A stretch of DNA of 64,000 bases from Zhengella mangrovi (GTDB taxonomy: Bacteria > Pseudomonadota > Alphaproteobacteria > Rhizobiales > Rhizobiaceae). The translations under genes were made by a program, and so were the position numbers. Below are positions 52,945 to 61,746 of this stretch, one piece after another. Positions within the stretch are counted from its first letter, which is position 1. Every line of letters starts with the position of its first letter. Under the pieces are notes generated by a model. That model ran no database searches. It saw only the letters and a program-made list of their open reading frames with translations, and had not been told where the DNA came from. The stretch is taken from contig NZ_PDVP01000018.1 of assembly GCF_002727065.1 (NCBI RefSeq), positions 1 to 64,000 on the forward strand, given 5' to 3'.

Positions 52945-54196
52945 ACACGCTCCCGATGGACGACGCCGGGTCGCGGGCGATGGTCAGGAGGATCACGCTC
53001 AGGCCAATGAAAAGCGCGTCCAGGATGTCGTGGCCGAAGACGAGGCCGCTTACGCCGCTCAGGCCGTAGGGCACGTAGAGGCTGGCGCCGAGCGCCAGGG
53101 CAGGGCGGCCGTGCGGGCCATGCCGGTTGCGCCAGAGCAGCACGGCCGGGGCCAGGAAAGCGACCAGGAAACCGGCGAGGTTGACGACGCCGCCGCGCAC
53201 CAGCGCGTTGAGGATCGCATTGTGGAAATGGGTCATGGCGAAGGTGACGTGGTTCAGTTCGTCGTTCCGTTCCCGCATGATCCGGGCAATGTCGCCGCCG
53301 CCATGGCCGAGCAGCGGCTTTTCCCGGATCAGGCTCACGGCCGACTGCCACAGCACCAGCCGCTGTCCGAGCGACGTGTCCATTTCCCCGGCTTCGGCCT
53401 TGTCAAGGTCCATGACCGCGGCATCGACGCGGTCCTTCACCAGCGGCGCATACTGGTAGAGAGCGACGGCTCCGAGGCCTGAGAGCAGCAGCAGGGCTGC
53501 CAGCAGGGCCTTGGCCCGCGCCGTCATGCGCAGGCGGATGGCCGTCAGGGCCATCGGCGTGAGCGCCAGCGTCAGCCAGAACGTGCGGCTGCCGGTCAGG
53601 ATCACCACGGTCCCCGCCGCCAGCGCGCCCGCGAGGCACAGCCAGCGCCAGCGGTTCTCCAGCCAGACCGCGCCGCAAAGGCAAAGGCCGAACATCACCG
53701 ATGCGACAAGACCCAGCACCAGCGGGTTGCCGGTCAGCAGTTCGAGGCGGTGCAGGTGGCTGTTCATGGCAAGGCCCAGCGAGACGAAGGCGCCGGCCGA
53801 GGCGCCGGTCGCCAGGGTCTTGAACAGCAGGGCCGGCGGCGCGGCCATCAGGGCGAACACGGGCAGCGCGCCGAGAAAGAACAGGTTCTCGGCAATCTCC
53901 GAATAGCCGCGCCCGGCAAAGCCGGAATTGGCCGTGGCCAGCGCCTCTGTCAGGAAGAACAGCACGAAACAGGCTGAAACGGCCAGGGCGTCCCGGTCGC
54001 CGGGCATCGCGATGCGCCGGAAGGCCAGCAGCAGGACGGCCCAGGACATGGTGATGCCGAGCAGGATTCCGATTCCGCTGCCGATCAGCGGCACGCTGCC
54101 GGCGAAGCAGGCGGCGAAGACGGCATTGCCCGCAACAAGCGGCCCATTGCCCGGCGAGACGAGATAGGTGAGAACACTGCCAGGATGGATGCGCAT
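52919..54196 (-). CDS. Second O-antigen ligase / polymerase-like membrane protein
   Basis: This 425-residue protein has about ten hydrophobic helices and a Wzy_C-type segment: L-T-G-S-R-T-F-W-L-T-L near 205, then L-G-Q-R-L-V-L-W-Q-S-A, G-H-G-G-G-D near 310 and T-H-F-H-N-A-I-L-N-A-L near 335. The start at 54196 (M-R-I-H-P-G) is chosen as the hydrophobic part begins there. It is a second member of the polymerase/ligase class beside the 47614 gene, on the opposite strand. It may ligate polymer to a lipid or polymerise a different repeat. Confidence 0.8.
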   Translation of the reverse strand: MRIHPGSVLTYLVSPGNGPLVAGNAVFAACFAGSVPLIGSGIGILLGITMSWAVLLLAFRRIAMPGDRDALAVSACFVLFFLTEALATANSGFAGRGYSEIAENLFFLGALPVFALMAAPPALLFKTLATGASAGAFVSLGLAMNSHLHRLELLTGNPLVLGLVASVMFGLCLCGAVWLENRWRWLCLAGALAAGTVVILTGSRTFWLTLALTPMALTAIRLRMTARAKALLAALLLLSGLGAVALYQYAPLVKDRVDAAVMDLDKAEAGEMDTSLGQRLVLWQSAVSLIREKPLLGHGGGDIARIMRERNDELNHVTFAMTHFHNAILNALVRGGVVNLAGFLVAFLAPAVLLWRNRHGPHGRPALALGASLYVPYGLSGVSGLVFGHDILDALFIGLSVILLTIARDPASSIGSVSTASGNAG

Positions 54197-54329
54197 GAAA
54201 ACCGTGTACCAGCGTCGGGAAGGGCGCCGGCCCGCGGGTGAGCGGGGGCGTCCGGAACAGTTACGCTCTTCCTCTAGCCGAAAAGACCGGATTTCCAAAG
54301 ACCGGCGCGCGATGTCGGCGCTGATCGCC

Positions 54330-54581
54330 TCAGCCGTCTGACGCGCGCCCGGTCTGCCGGTCGTACAGCACGACGGCATGCGCTTCCGATTGTGCGCCGA
54401 GCCGCTCGGCGGCACCCTTCAGGATGCGGCCGATCGCATATTCGCTGACGCCAAGGTCCAGGGCCAGCTGGCTGCGCGTCTTGCCCTCTGCCAACCCCGC
54501 CAGGACCATGGCTTCCAGGGGGGCAACGCGGTTCGCCTCGATCATTTTGTGCTCATCATTGGCATTTTTCCGGCCAGTCAT
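54330..54581 (-). CDS. Small LuxR-type HTH protein
   Basis: This 83-residue protein is little more than a GerE/LuxR DNA-binding domain: A-P-L-E-A-M-V-L-A-G-L-A-E-G-K-T-R-S-Q-L near 19-38, then L-G-V-S-E-Y-A-I-G-R-I-L-K-G-A-A-E-R-L-G-A. No sensor or receiver domain is present. The start at 54581 (M-T-G-R-K-N) is followed by an internal ATG at residue 13. It could act as a DNA-binding antagonist or partner of the larger LuxR protein at 55225-56001. Confidence 0.7.
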   Translation of the reverse strand: MTGRKNANDEHKMIEANRVAPLEAMVLAGLAEGKTRSQLALDLGVSEYAIGRILKGAAERLGAQSEAHAVVLYDRQTGRASDG

Positions 54582-54819
54582 TGGCCGGAAGTAAACATGA
54601 ATCTCATATGCATGTAATTATAGGGCGAAAACTTTGATTCCTGATGAAGCGATCCCCGCGAATTTATCTAAAAGGCTGCCGCACTTATTAAGCAATCAAT
54701 TGAATAAGCCGTGACAAATATAGCCGGTTTTTCTAATGTGCGGTTTTGACAGGGGGGCAGCACGACGAATCAAATTTGCTGCTTCGGTAAATTGATTTTT
54801 TGAAAGTCGTGGTACGCGT

Positions 54820-55101
54820 ATGATGGTTTCGGATTTGGTTAGAGCTTTTCATGCGCGCTCTGCTGATTTGGACAATGCAATCAGGGCCAATGATCCTGAA
54901 TTGATTGGGGAACTGGACCGCCAGATCGGCGACGTGTGGCGGCAATTGCTCGCTGCGCGGCCCGAGGCGAAGGGCGAATTGCGCCAGCTGGTCGAATTTT
55001 TTTTGACCATTCTTGCGCCCAATGCGCAGGATTCCGACGTTGAAGCCGATGCCATGGCCACGATCCTCGCCCTGTTTGACGACCTGGCTGGAAATGAGTG
55101 A
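54820..55101 (+). CDS. Small acidic helical protein of unknown function
   Basis: This 93-residue protein is acidic (many Glu/Asp) and predicted all-helical: M-V-S-D-L-V-R-A-F-H-A-R-S, then D-R-Q-I-G-D-V-W-R-Q-L-L-A and D-S-D-V-E-A-D-A-M-A-T-I-L-A-L-F. I recognise no family. ATG 54820 or 54823 could be the start; no strong ribosome site is visible. It lies between two LuxR-type regulator genes after an AT-rich non-coding stretch (54582-54819), and may be a small regulatory partner. Confidence 0.55.
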   Translation: MMVSDLVRAFHARSADLDNAIRANDPELIGELDRQIGDVWRQLLAARPEAKGELRQLVEFFLTILAPNAQDSDVEADAMATILALFDDLAGNE

Positions 55102-55224
55102 CGTCCGGGCCGACGCAGGTCGGCCTGGCTGAACCGGTCGCGGGCATCCCTCACCGGAAAGTTCCTGGAGTAGCAACCGTAGGAACCCCGGCTGCGGGGG
55201 CCAGGCGCGGCAGGGTGGTCGCGG

Positions 55225-56001
55225 TCAGATCAGGCCGAGCGCGCTCGCCCGGTAGATCACTTCGGAAAGGGAATGCGCCGACAGCTTGGACTTGAGCGAG
55301 CGCACGAAGGCAGCAACCGTCGGTTCCGAGTAGGACAGTTCCTCGCCGACCTGGCTCAGCGTCTTGCCTTCCGCGATCCCCACCAGGCACTGGAATTCCG
55401 GCGGCGTCAGTCGCGGCATGGTGCGGATTTTCGTGCCGGACTTCTCCCGCCACAGGGCATCGAAGGTTTCGATCGTATCGATGACGAGGCCGGGGTAGCG
55501 GCTGTCGGTCTCCGGGCGGACGCCGAAATACATGACGACGCTGCGCCGCGACAGCGGATCGCAGACCGGCACGCAATAGCCGCCTTTGAGGCCGTACATG
55601 TTCAGCAGGCCGTCAAGCAGGTTGTCGAGCAGCGACGGTTCGGGCGCTTCGTTGGTCCGGCAGTCGAGCCCGGTCGTGAACGGGAACGGCCGATTGGTTT
55701 CCGCCAGCATCAGGAAGACCGAGCAATTGGTCAGGTCCTCGACCGATGCGATCTTGCTGGCCAGCCCGTCCTCGAGGCCATGAAAGCTCATGCTGGGCTT
55801 GATCGACCCGTTGCGCCATTCGCTGATGTCCAGCACGGCGTAGGACTGGAAGCCATGGGCACGGGCGACCTCCTTGAGGTCCTTGTACCGTGTGGCTGGC
55901 TTGCCCTGGCCGACGGCCGGCGAGGCAGGTCGCGGCGTCGACGAGATCGCAGCCGGCTGGGTTGCCTCGGAAGCCTGTGCAAGACGGATGACGTTACTCA
56001 T
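55225..56001 (-). CDS. LuxR-family regulator (autoinducer-binding-like)
   Basis: This 258-residue protein has an N-terminal ligand-type domain (~45-180; F-Q-S-Y-A-V-L-D-I-S-E-W, G-G-Y-C-V-P-V-C) and a C-terminal LuxR HTH (L-T-P-P-E-F-Q-C-L-V-G-I-A-E-G-K, then L-S-Y-S-E-P-T-V-A-A-F-V-R-S-L-K-S-K-L). The N-domain layout resembles quorum-sensing LuxR proteins, but the usual Trp/Asp ligand residues cannot be assigned with confidence. The start at 56001 (M-S-N-V-I-R) follows a GGGATTCGCC stretch. No luxI is in the window. It may control the neighbouring EPS genes. Confidence 0.78.
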   Translation of the reverse strand: MSNVIRLAQASEATQPAAISSTPRPASPAVGQGKPATRYKDLKEVARAHGFQSYAVLDISEWRNGSIKPSMSFHGLEDGLASKIASVEDLTNCSVFLMLAETNRPFPFTTGLDCRTNEAPEPSLLDNLLDGLLNMYGLKGGYCVPVCDPLSRRSVVMYFGVRPETDSRYPGLVIDTIETFDALWREKSGTKIRTMPRLTPPEFQCLVGIAEGKTLSQVGEELSYSEPTVAAFVRSLKSKLSAHSLSEVIYRASALGLI

Positions 56002-56177
56002 GGCGAATCCCCAAAAGCCCAAGGTGAGTTTTGGCAATTATTGGGCCGCCGCAAACGCAAAATGCGCTCATCCACAGAAAAAATAAAAAGGAATGAACAA
56101 GGATCGCGCGTGGACGGGCGAAAACGCAGGCCTGGCAGGGAACCCGGCGGCTCGACGAACGGCCGGGTGTTGTGCCG

Positions 56178-57782
56178 TCAGCCGGCGTTCTCGAAGCTGT
56201 TGGCGTAGGTTTCCCGCAGATCCCGTTTCAGCACCTTGCCGCTCGCATTCTTGGGCAGGCTCTCCGTGATGGCCACGTGCTTGGGCACCTTGAAGTGGGA
56301 GAGCTTCTCGCGGCAATGGGTGATGATCTCGGCCGCGCTGACAGTCTCGCCCGGCTTGGCGACGATGACCGCGGTCACGGCCTCGATCCAGGTCGGATGC
56401 GGAACCCCGAAGACGGCCACCTCGGAGACGGCCGGATGGTGGAAGATGGCTTCCTCGACCTCGCGGCTGGCAACGTTCTCGCCGCCCGTCTTGATCATGT
56501 CCTTCTTGCGGTCGACGACGTAGAGGTAGCCGTCCTCGTCCAGCCGCCCGAGGTCGCCGCTGTGGAACCAGCCGCCCTGGAAGGCTTCCGCGGTCTTCTC
56601 CGGGTTGTTGTAGTAGCCGAGGATGAGGTGCGGGCTGCGATGGACGATCTCGCCCACGTCGCCGACGGCCACGTCCCGGCCTTCGTCGTCCACCACGCGC
56701 GTTTCCACGTTCAGGGCAGGGCGGCCTGCCGAGCCGAGCTTGGTCAGCTGCTCCTCCGGGCGCAGCAGCGTGGCCAGCGGCGCCATTTCCGTCTGGCCGT
56801 AGAAGTTGAACAGCCGCATGTCCGGCAGCCGGCGCGACAGTTCCTGGATGATGGCCGTCGGCATGATGGAGGCGCCGTAGTAGCCTGCCTTCAGGCTGGA
56901 AAGGTCGCGCCGGTCGAAATCCGGGTGGCGCAGCAGCGCGATCCAGACGGTGGGCGGACAGAACAGCTTGGTAATGCGCTCTTCCTCGATGGCGGCGAGC
57001 ATGGCGGCCGGGTCGGCGCCCTCGTGCAGGATGCTCGTCGCCCCGACATAGAGGTCCGGCGTCAGGAAGCAGTCGAGCTGGGCGCAGTGGAACAGCGGCA
57101 GGCAATGCAACTCGATGGCATTGCCGTCCATTTCGCCGTCGACGATGCAGCTGATGTATTGCGCGTAGAGCGCGCCGCTCGTCAGCAGGGCACCTTTCGG
57201 GCGCGATTCCGTGCCGCTCGTGTACATCATCTGGATCGGGTCGTCGGCTGCCACGTCGACCCAGGGTTCGCTGGTGTCGGGATGGTCGAAGAGCGGCTCC
57301 ACCGGGTCCCATCCCGGGCCGGTCGCGGCCCCGCCGTGATGGATGACGAGCCGGTTGGAAATAGGCCGGCCGAGTTTCCCGATGGCCTCGTCCGCGATGG
57401 CGCAGAGCCCGTCCTCGGCGATCAGGCAAGAGGCGCCGGAGTGGTCCAGGATATAGGCCACGTCGTCGGCGTTGAGCATGAAATTGACCGGCGTCAGTAC
57501 GGCACCGAGCCGTGCGACGGCGAAACGCAGCACCACGAAGGCGCGGTTGTTGTGCGAGAACAGCGCCACGCGGTCGCCCTTGGAGATGCCGCGTCCGGAC
57601 AGGGCGTTTGCCGCCCGGTTCACCGTCTCGTCCAGCTCCCGGAAGCTTTCGCGCTTGCCGCGGAAGACCAGCGCGGTCTTGTCCGGAAAACGCAGCGCGC
57701 TGCGCCGCAGGAGGTCGCCCAGTTGCTGGCCCCGTGCCCGCCGGATCGCGCTTTCGAGCGTCGGGTCGTTTATGTCTGTCAT
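56178..57782 (-). CDS. AMP-dependent acyl-CoA synthetase
   Basis: This 534-residue ANL-superfamily enzyme activates a carboxylic acid to its CoA thioester. Motifs: M-Y-T-S-G-T-E-S-R-P-K-G near 180, Y-G-Q-T-E-M near 320, G-D-L-G-R-L-D-E-D-G-Y near 415 and R-K-K-D-M-I-K-T-G-G-E-N-V near 435, with the C-terminal Lys region K-N-A-S-G-K-V-L-K. Start ATG 57782 has GGGAGGACATC in front. It lies 150 bp from the thiamine-diphosphate enzyme on the same strand. Substrate is likely a medium- or long-chain or aromatic acid. Confidence 0.88.
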   Translation of the reverse strand: MTDINDPTLESAIRRARGQQLGDLLRRSALRFPDKTALVFRGKRESFRELDETVNRAANALSGRGISKGDRVALFSHNNRAFVVLRFAVARLGAVLTPVNFMLNADDVAYILDHSGASCLIAEDGLCAIADEAIGKLGRPISNRLVIHHGGAATGPGWDPVEPLFDHPDTSEPWVDVAADDPIQMMYTSGTESRPKGALLTSGALYAQYISCIVDGEMDGNAIELHCLPLFHCAQLDCFLTPDLYVGATSILHEGADPAAMLAAIEEERITKLFCPPTVWIALLRHPDFDRRDLSSLKAGYYGASIMPTAIIQELSRRLPDMRLFNFYGQTEMAPLATLLRPEEQLTKLGSAGRPALNVETRVVDDEGRDVAVGDVGEIVHRSPHLILGYYNNPEKTAEAFQGGWFHSGDLGRLDEDGYLYVVDRKKDMIKTGGENVASREVEEAIFHHPAVSEVAVFGVPHPTWIEAVTAVIVAKPGETVSAAEIITHCREKLSHFKVPKHVAITESLPKNASGKVLKRDLRETYANSFENAG

Positions 57783-57932
57783 GATGTCCTCCCGCACTGG
57801 CTGCTCCCCTTGGTGCCGCGTTTAGGCGTAACCGGGGTCGCGTTGATTTTTCGCGTGGGAGAATAGGAACACTCCGCCCGGTTTGTCACCTGCCCGTAAC
57901 GGCAGGCGGCGCGGATGAAGAACCGGCCGCGA

Positions 57933-59648
57933 TCACTTGAGGAAATTGTCGCGCAGCAGGGCGACGACCTCCTTGCCGCGCCCGTCGAGGACGGCCTTGA
58001 TGCCGAACAGGGCGGTTGAGGCGACCTGAGACGCCTCGATCTTCGGCGGCATGACCAGTTCCATACGGTTGACGGCCACGCTGAGGAGGGCGGGCCCGTC
58101 GCTGTCCAGCCACCGCCGCATCGTGCTTTCCAGGTCGTCGGCGCGGTCGACATGCCAGCCGGCAAGACCGCAGGCCTCGGCGAGCTTCGGAAAGTCGGGG
58201 TTCGTCAGCGACGTGTAGGAATCCAGAAGTCCCTCGACCCGCTGTTCCATTTCCACGAAACCGAGCGAGCCGTTGTCGAAGACGAGCACCTTCACGGCAA
58301 GGTCTTCCTGCCCGAGCGTCAGCAGGTCGCCCATCAGCATGGAAAGCCCGCCGTCTCCGGCCATCGCGATAACCTGCCGCCCCGGGTAGGCGGCCGCCAT
58401 GCCCATGGCCTGCGGAAAGGCGTTCGCCATCGTGCCGTGCAGCAGGCTGGTCAGGAAGCGCCGCTGGCCCCTGGCGGTCAGATGCCGCAGCAGCCATACC
58501 ATCGGTGAGCCGCCATCGGCGGTGAACAGGGCATCCTCCGCCGCCAGCCGGTCCAGTGTCCGGGTCACGAATTGCGAATGGATGAGCCCGGCATCCGGTT
58601 CGTCCGCGCGACCCGCATAGGCCTCCCGGTCGCTCTCCCACTGGTCCAGCACTGCCTTGAGGTGCGCCTCGTCCTCGCGCGGCGTAAGAAGCGGCAGCAG
58701 GGCGTCGAGCGTGGGAGCGACGTCGCCGACGAGGCCGAGGCGCACCGGGGAGCGCCGCCCGATATGGGTGGCGTCCCGGTCGATCTGGATGACGTGCTTG
58801 CCCTCGGGATAATACTGCGTCCAGGCAAAATCCGTTCCCAGGCACAGCATGATATCGGCCTTGTCCACGGCTTCGGCGCCGGCGCGGTTGCCGAGAATGC
58901 CGGTCATGCCGGCATTGAAGGGGTTGTCCGGTTCGATGAATTCCTTGGCCCGGCTGGAATGGACCACCGGCGCCTTCAGCCGGTCCGCGAGCGCCACGAC
59001 CTGGTCATGCGCCAGGCGCGCGCCGATGCCGGCATAGATGGTCACCGCCCCGGCCTCGTTCAGGATGCCTGCCAACTGGTCGAGTTCCGTGTCGGAAGGC
59101 CGGATGACCGGATCGGGCCGGTGCACCGCCCAGGCCAGCGTGTCGTCGGTTGTCTCGGTGAACATGTCGCCGTTGACGATGACCACCGCGACGCCGCCCT
59201 TGGTCAGCGCCGCCTGGGCGGCCATGGCCGTGATGCGCCGCGCCTGGTCGGGGTGGGCGATGGTCTCGCAGAACACGCTGCACTGGTCGTAGATGCGCGC
59301 CTGGTCCACCTCCTGCGGAAAGTCGAGGCCGCTCTCCGTCCGTGCCACGTTCGAGGCGATCAGCACGACGGGCGCGCCGTCCCGGTGGCTCTCGAACATG
59401 CCATTGACGAAATGCAGGCTTCCCGGGCCGCAGGTGCCGGCACAGACCGCCAGTTCGCCGGTCATGTAGGCTTCGCCACCCGCCGCCAGACCGCCGGCTT
59501 CCTCGTGGCGCACGTGGATCCAGCGGAGGTCGGATTGCCGGACCGCATCGGTGAAGTGGTTGATGGTGTCACCGACGATGCCCCAGCAGCGCTGCGCGCC
59601 CGCGTCGATCAGTGTCTCGACGATGATGTCAGCGACGTTTCTGCTCAT
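57933..59648 (-). CDS. Thiamine-diphosphate enzyme (pyruvate oxidase/PoxB-like)
   Basis: This 571-residue protein has the three-domain layout of TPP enzymes. The cofactor-activating Glu is in V-R-H-E-E-A-G-G near 48-55, and the TPP-Mg motif G-D-G-G-L-S-M-L-M-G-D near 425-435. V-D-Q-A-R-I-Y-D-Q-C-S-V-F region fits the pyruvate oxidase / pyruvate dehydrogenase (quinone) group. ATG 59648 follows GGGGAGACGGC. It may turn pyruvate into acetate and reduce quinone; other 2-oxo acids are possible. It is followed by the acyl-CoA synthetase gene. Confidence 0.85.
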   Translation of the reverse strand: MSRNVADIIVETLIDAGAQRCWGIVGDTINHFTDAVRQSDLRWIHVRHEEAGGLAAGGEAYMTGELAVCAGTCGPGSLHFVNGMFESHRDGAPVVLIASNVARTESGLDFPQEVDQARIYDQCSVFCETIAHPDQARRITAMAAQAALTKGGVAVVIVNGDMFTETTDDTLAWAVHRPDPVIRPSDTELDQLAGILNEAGAVTIYAGIGARLAHDQVVALADRLKAPVVHSSRAKEFIEPDNPFNAGMTGILGNRAGAEAVDKADIMLCLGTDFAWTQYYPEGKHVIQIDRDATHIGRRSPVRLGLVGDVAPTLDALLPLLTPREDEAHLKAVLDQWESDREAYAGRADEPDAGLIHSQFVTRTLDRLAAEDALFTADGGSPMVWLLRHLTARGQRRFLTSLLHGTMANAFPQAMGMAAAYPGRQVIAMAGDGGLSMLMGDLLTLGQEDLAVKVLVFDNGSLGFVEMEQRVEGLLDSYTSLTNPDFPKLAEACGLAGWHVDRADDLESTMRRWLDSDGPALLSVAVNRMELVMPPKIEASQVASTALFGIKAVLDGRGKEVVALLRDNFLK

Positions 59649-59935
59649 GCCGTCTCCCCGAATGCTGTCCGGGGCGGTGGATGATCGGCAAGCCGCGAAT
59701 GAGGCTTTGCCGGGTTTGCGCGACCACGCTCCGCCCGATGGACAACGCCGCGGCCGCGGCATTCGTTCCCGTATGGCGCGAGGCGGATGGAGAAACGGGG
59801 GAGAGGGCACCGCCGCGAAAGAACGGATCCACGCCGGCGCGGTGATTCACCGGACAATTTCCGAAGGTGGTTTTGTCGGGAAATCGGGACCGGGCGGCCG
59901 TCTGGCCAAAAATCACCCCAAGTCCTTGATCTGGC

Positions 59936-60012
59936 TGGTCGGAGTGGCAGGATTTGAACCTGCGACCCCCTCGTCCCGAACGAGGTGCGCTACCAGGCTG
60001 CGCTACACTCCG
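59936..60012 (-). tRNA. tRNA-Pro (anticodon CGG)
   Basis: On the minus strand the acceptor CGGAGTG pairs with CACTCCG, and the anticodon loop T-T-CGG-G-A sits on a CCTCG/CGAGG stem. The T arm contains GTTCAAATCC, and CCA is encoded. All four stems are intact. Confidence 0.95.
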
Positions 60013-60206
60013 CGAACCAGTCGGGCGGTTCTATAACCGTAGCACCGTCATCCTGCAAGCGCCCCGCGGGAGAATTTTGCAGAAAATCGGCGGGCCGCTG
60101 CAGGCGTTGCGGAAGGGCCGGAACGGATTGTTTCCCGCCGCCTTAATCGGACATAAGTCTTTTGCGATGAAAGTGGCGCCACCCATTCATCGATACGGAC
60201 CCGTCC

Positions 60207-61724
60207 ATGCAGAAGCCCGTGCCCGCGGCCAAGCCGAACACCTTCACCTTCGAGACCGTTCCGCTCGTCAAGCCGACCGGTTTCCGCGAGTACGATGCCC
60301 GTTGGTGGTTCGGCCATCCGGCATCCGAAAAGGCGCCCGAACTCAATCTCATGGGCGTGCAGGCGCTCGGGATGGGCCTCGGAACGCTGATCCGGCGTCT
60401 CGGCGCCGGTCCGGACATCGTCACCGGGCACGATTTCCGCTCCTATTCCATGGCCATCAAGCTGGCGCTCGTCCAGGGGATGATGGCCGCCGGCGCCAGG
60501 GTGCGCGACATTGGCCTGGCGCTGTCGCCCATGGCCTATTTCGCCCAGTTCGCTCTCGACGTGCCCTCGGTCGCCATGGTGACCGCCTCGCACAACGACA
60601 ATGGCTGGACCGGCGTGAAGATGGGCTGCCAGCGTCCGCTGACCTTCGGACCCGACGAGATGGGCCGGCTGCGCGATATCGTGCTGTCGGGCGATTTCGA
60701 CCTCGCCGGCGGGGGAACCTATGAATTCGTTCCCGGTTTCCGCGAGCGCTACCTGGCGGACCTCGCCGGCTCCATGCGCCTGAAGCGCCGGCTCAAGGTC
60801 GTCGCCGCCTGCGGCAACGGCACCGCCGGCGCCTTTGCCCCGGACCTGCTCGAGCGCATTGGCTGCGAGGTCATCCCGCTCGACTGCGATCTCGACTACA
60901 CCTTCCCGCGCTACAACCCGAACCCGGAAGACATGGAGATGCTCCATGCCATCCGCGACGCCGTGCTGATGCACAAGGCCGACGTCGGGCTCGGCTTCGA
61001 CGGGGATGGCGACCGCTGCGGCGTGGTCGACAACGAGGGCAACGAGATCTTCGCCGACAAGGTCGGCGTCATGCTGGCCCGCGACATGTCGGCCGAGCGC
61101 CCCGGTGCGCAATTCGTTGTCGATGTGAAGTCGACCGGGCTCTACAAGACAGATCCGGTGCTCGCCGCCAATGGCGCGAAGACGGACTACTGGAAAACCG
61201 GGCATTCCTACATCAAGCGGCGGGTGGCCGAGCTCGGCGCCGCGGCGGGTTTCGAGAAGTCGGGTCATTTCTTCTTCAACACGCCGTATGGCCGCGGCTA
61301 CGACGACGGGCTGGTGACGGCGCTCGCCGTCTGCCGCATGCTGGAACGCAACCCGGCGCGGTCGATGGCCGATCTCTACCGTGATCTCCCGCTCACGTTC
61401 GGCTCGCCGACCATGTCGCCCCATTGCGACGACGAGGAGAAATACGCCGTGGTCGAGCGGGTGACGGACCGGTTCGTGGCCATGAAGCGCGCCGGCCAGA
61501 CCGTTGCCGGTGAACGGATCGAGACCCTCGTGACGGTCAACGGGGTGCGGGTCGGCCTGTCCGACGGCAGCTGGGGCCTCGTTCGCGCGTCCTCCAACAA
61601 GCCGGAACTGGTGGTCGTCGTCGAAAGCCCGGTATCGGAGGACCGCAAGCGCGCGGTTTTCGAGGCCGTCGATGCGATTTTGCGGGAAAACCCGCAAGTC
61701 GGTGCCTATAACCAGACCATCTGA
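60207..61724 (+). CDS. Phosphomannomutase/phosphoglucomutase
   Basis: This 505-residue cytoplasmic enzyme interconverts hexose 6- and 1-phosphate. The phosphoserine loop is V-T-A-S-H-N-D-N-G near 126-134 (Ser128), the metal loop G-F-D-G-D-G-D-R-C-G near 265, the sugar-specificity loop G-H-S-Y-I-K near 332 and F-E-K-S-G-H-F-F near 350. ATG 60207 follows GACCCGTCC. With the downstream ManC-AGE protein it makes GDP-mannose from mannose 6-phosphate for polysaccharide synthesis. Confidence 0.9.
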   Translation: MQKPVPAAKPNTFTFETVPLVKPTGFREYDARWWFGHPASEKAPELNLMGVQALGMGLGTLIRRLGAGPDIVTGHDFRSYSMAIKLALVQGMMAAGARVRDIGLALSPMAYFAQFALDVPSVAMVTASHNDNGWTGVKMGCQRPLTFGPDEMGRLRDIVLSGDFDLAGGGTYEFVPGFRERYLADLAGSMRLKRRLKVVAACGNGTAGAFAPDLLERIGCEVIPLDCDLDYTFPRYNPNPEDMEMLHAIRDAVLMHKADVGLGFDGDGDRCGVVDNEGNEIFADKVGVMLARDMSAERPGAQFVVDVKSTGLYKTDPVLAANGAKTDYWKTGHSYIKRRVAELGAAAGFEKSGHFFFNTPYGRGYDDGLVTALAVCRMLERNPARSMADLYRDLPLTFGSPTMSPHCDDEEKYAVVERVTDRFVAMKRAGQTVAGERIETLVTVNGVRVGLSDGSWGLVRASSNKPELVVVVESPVSEDRKRAVFEAVDAILRENPQVGAYNQTI

Positions 61725-61746
61725 AGACGGGGCAGGGGAAGTCCGC

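Noticed and set aside
59936-60206. tRNA-Pro as an integration site for an island
   Set aside because: No integrase, no repeated tRNA 3' end and no composition change next to it were seen.
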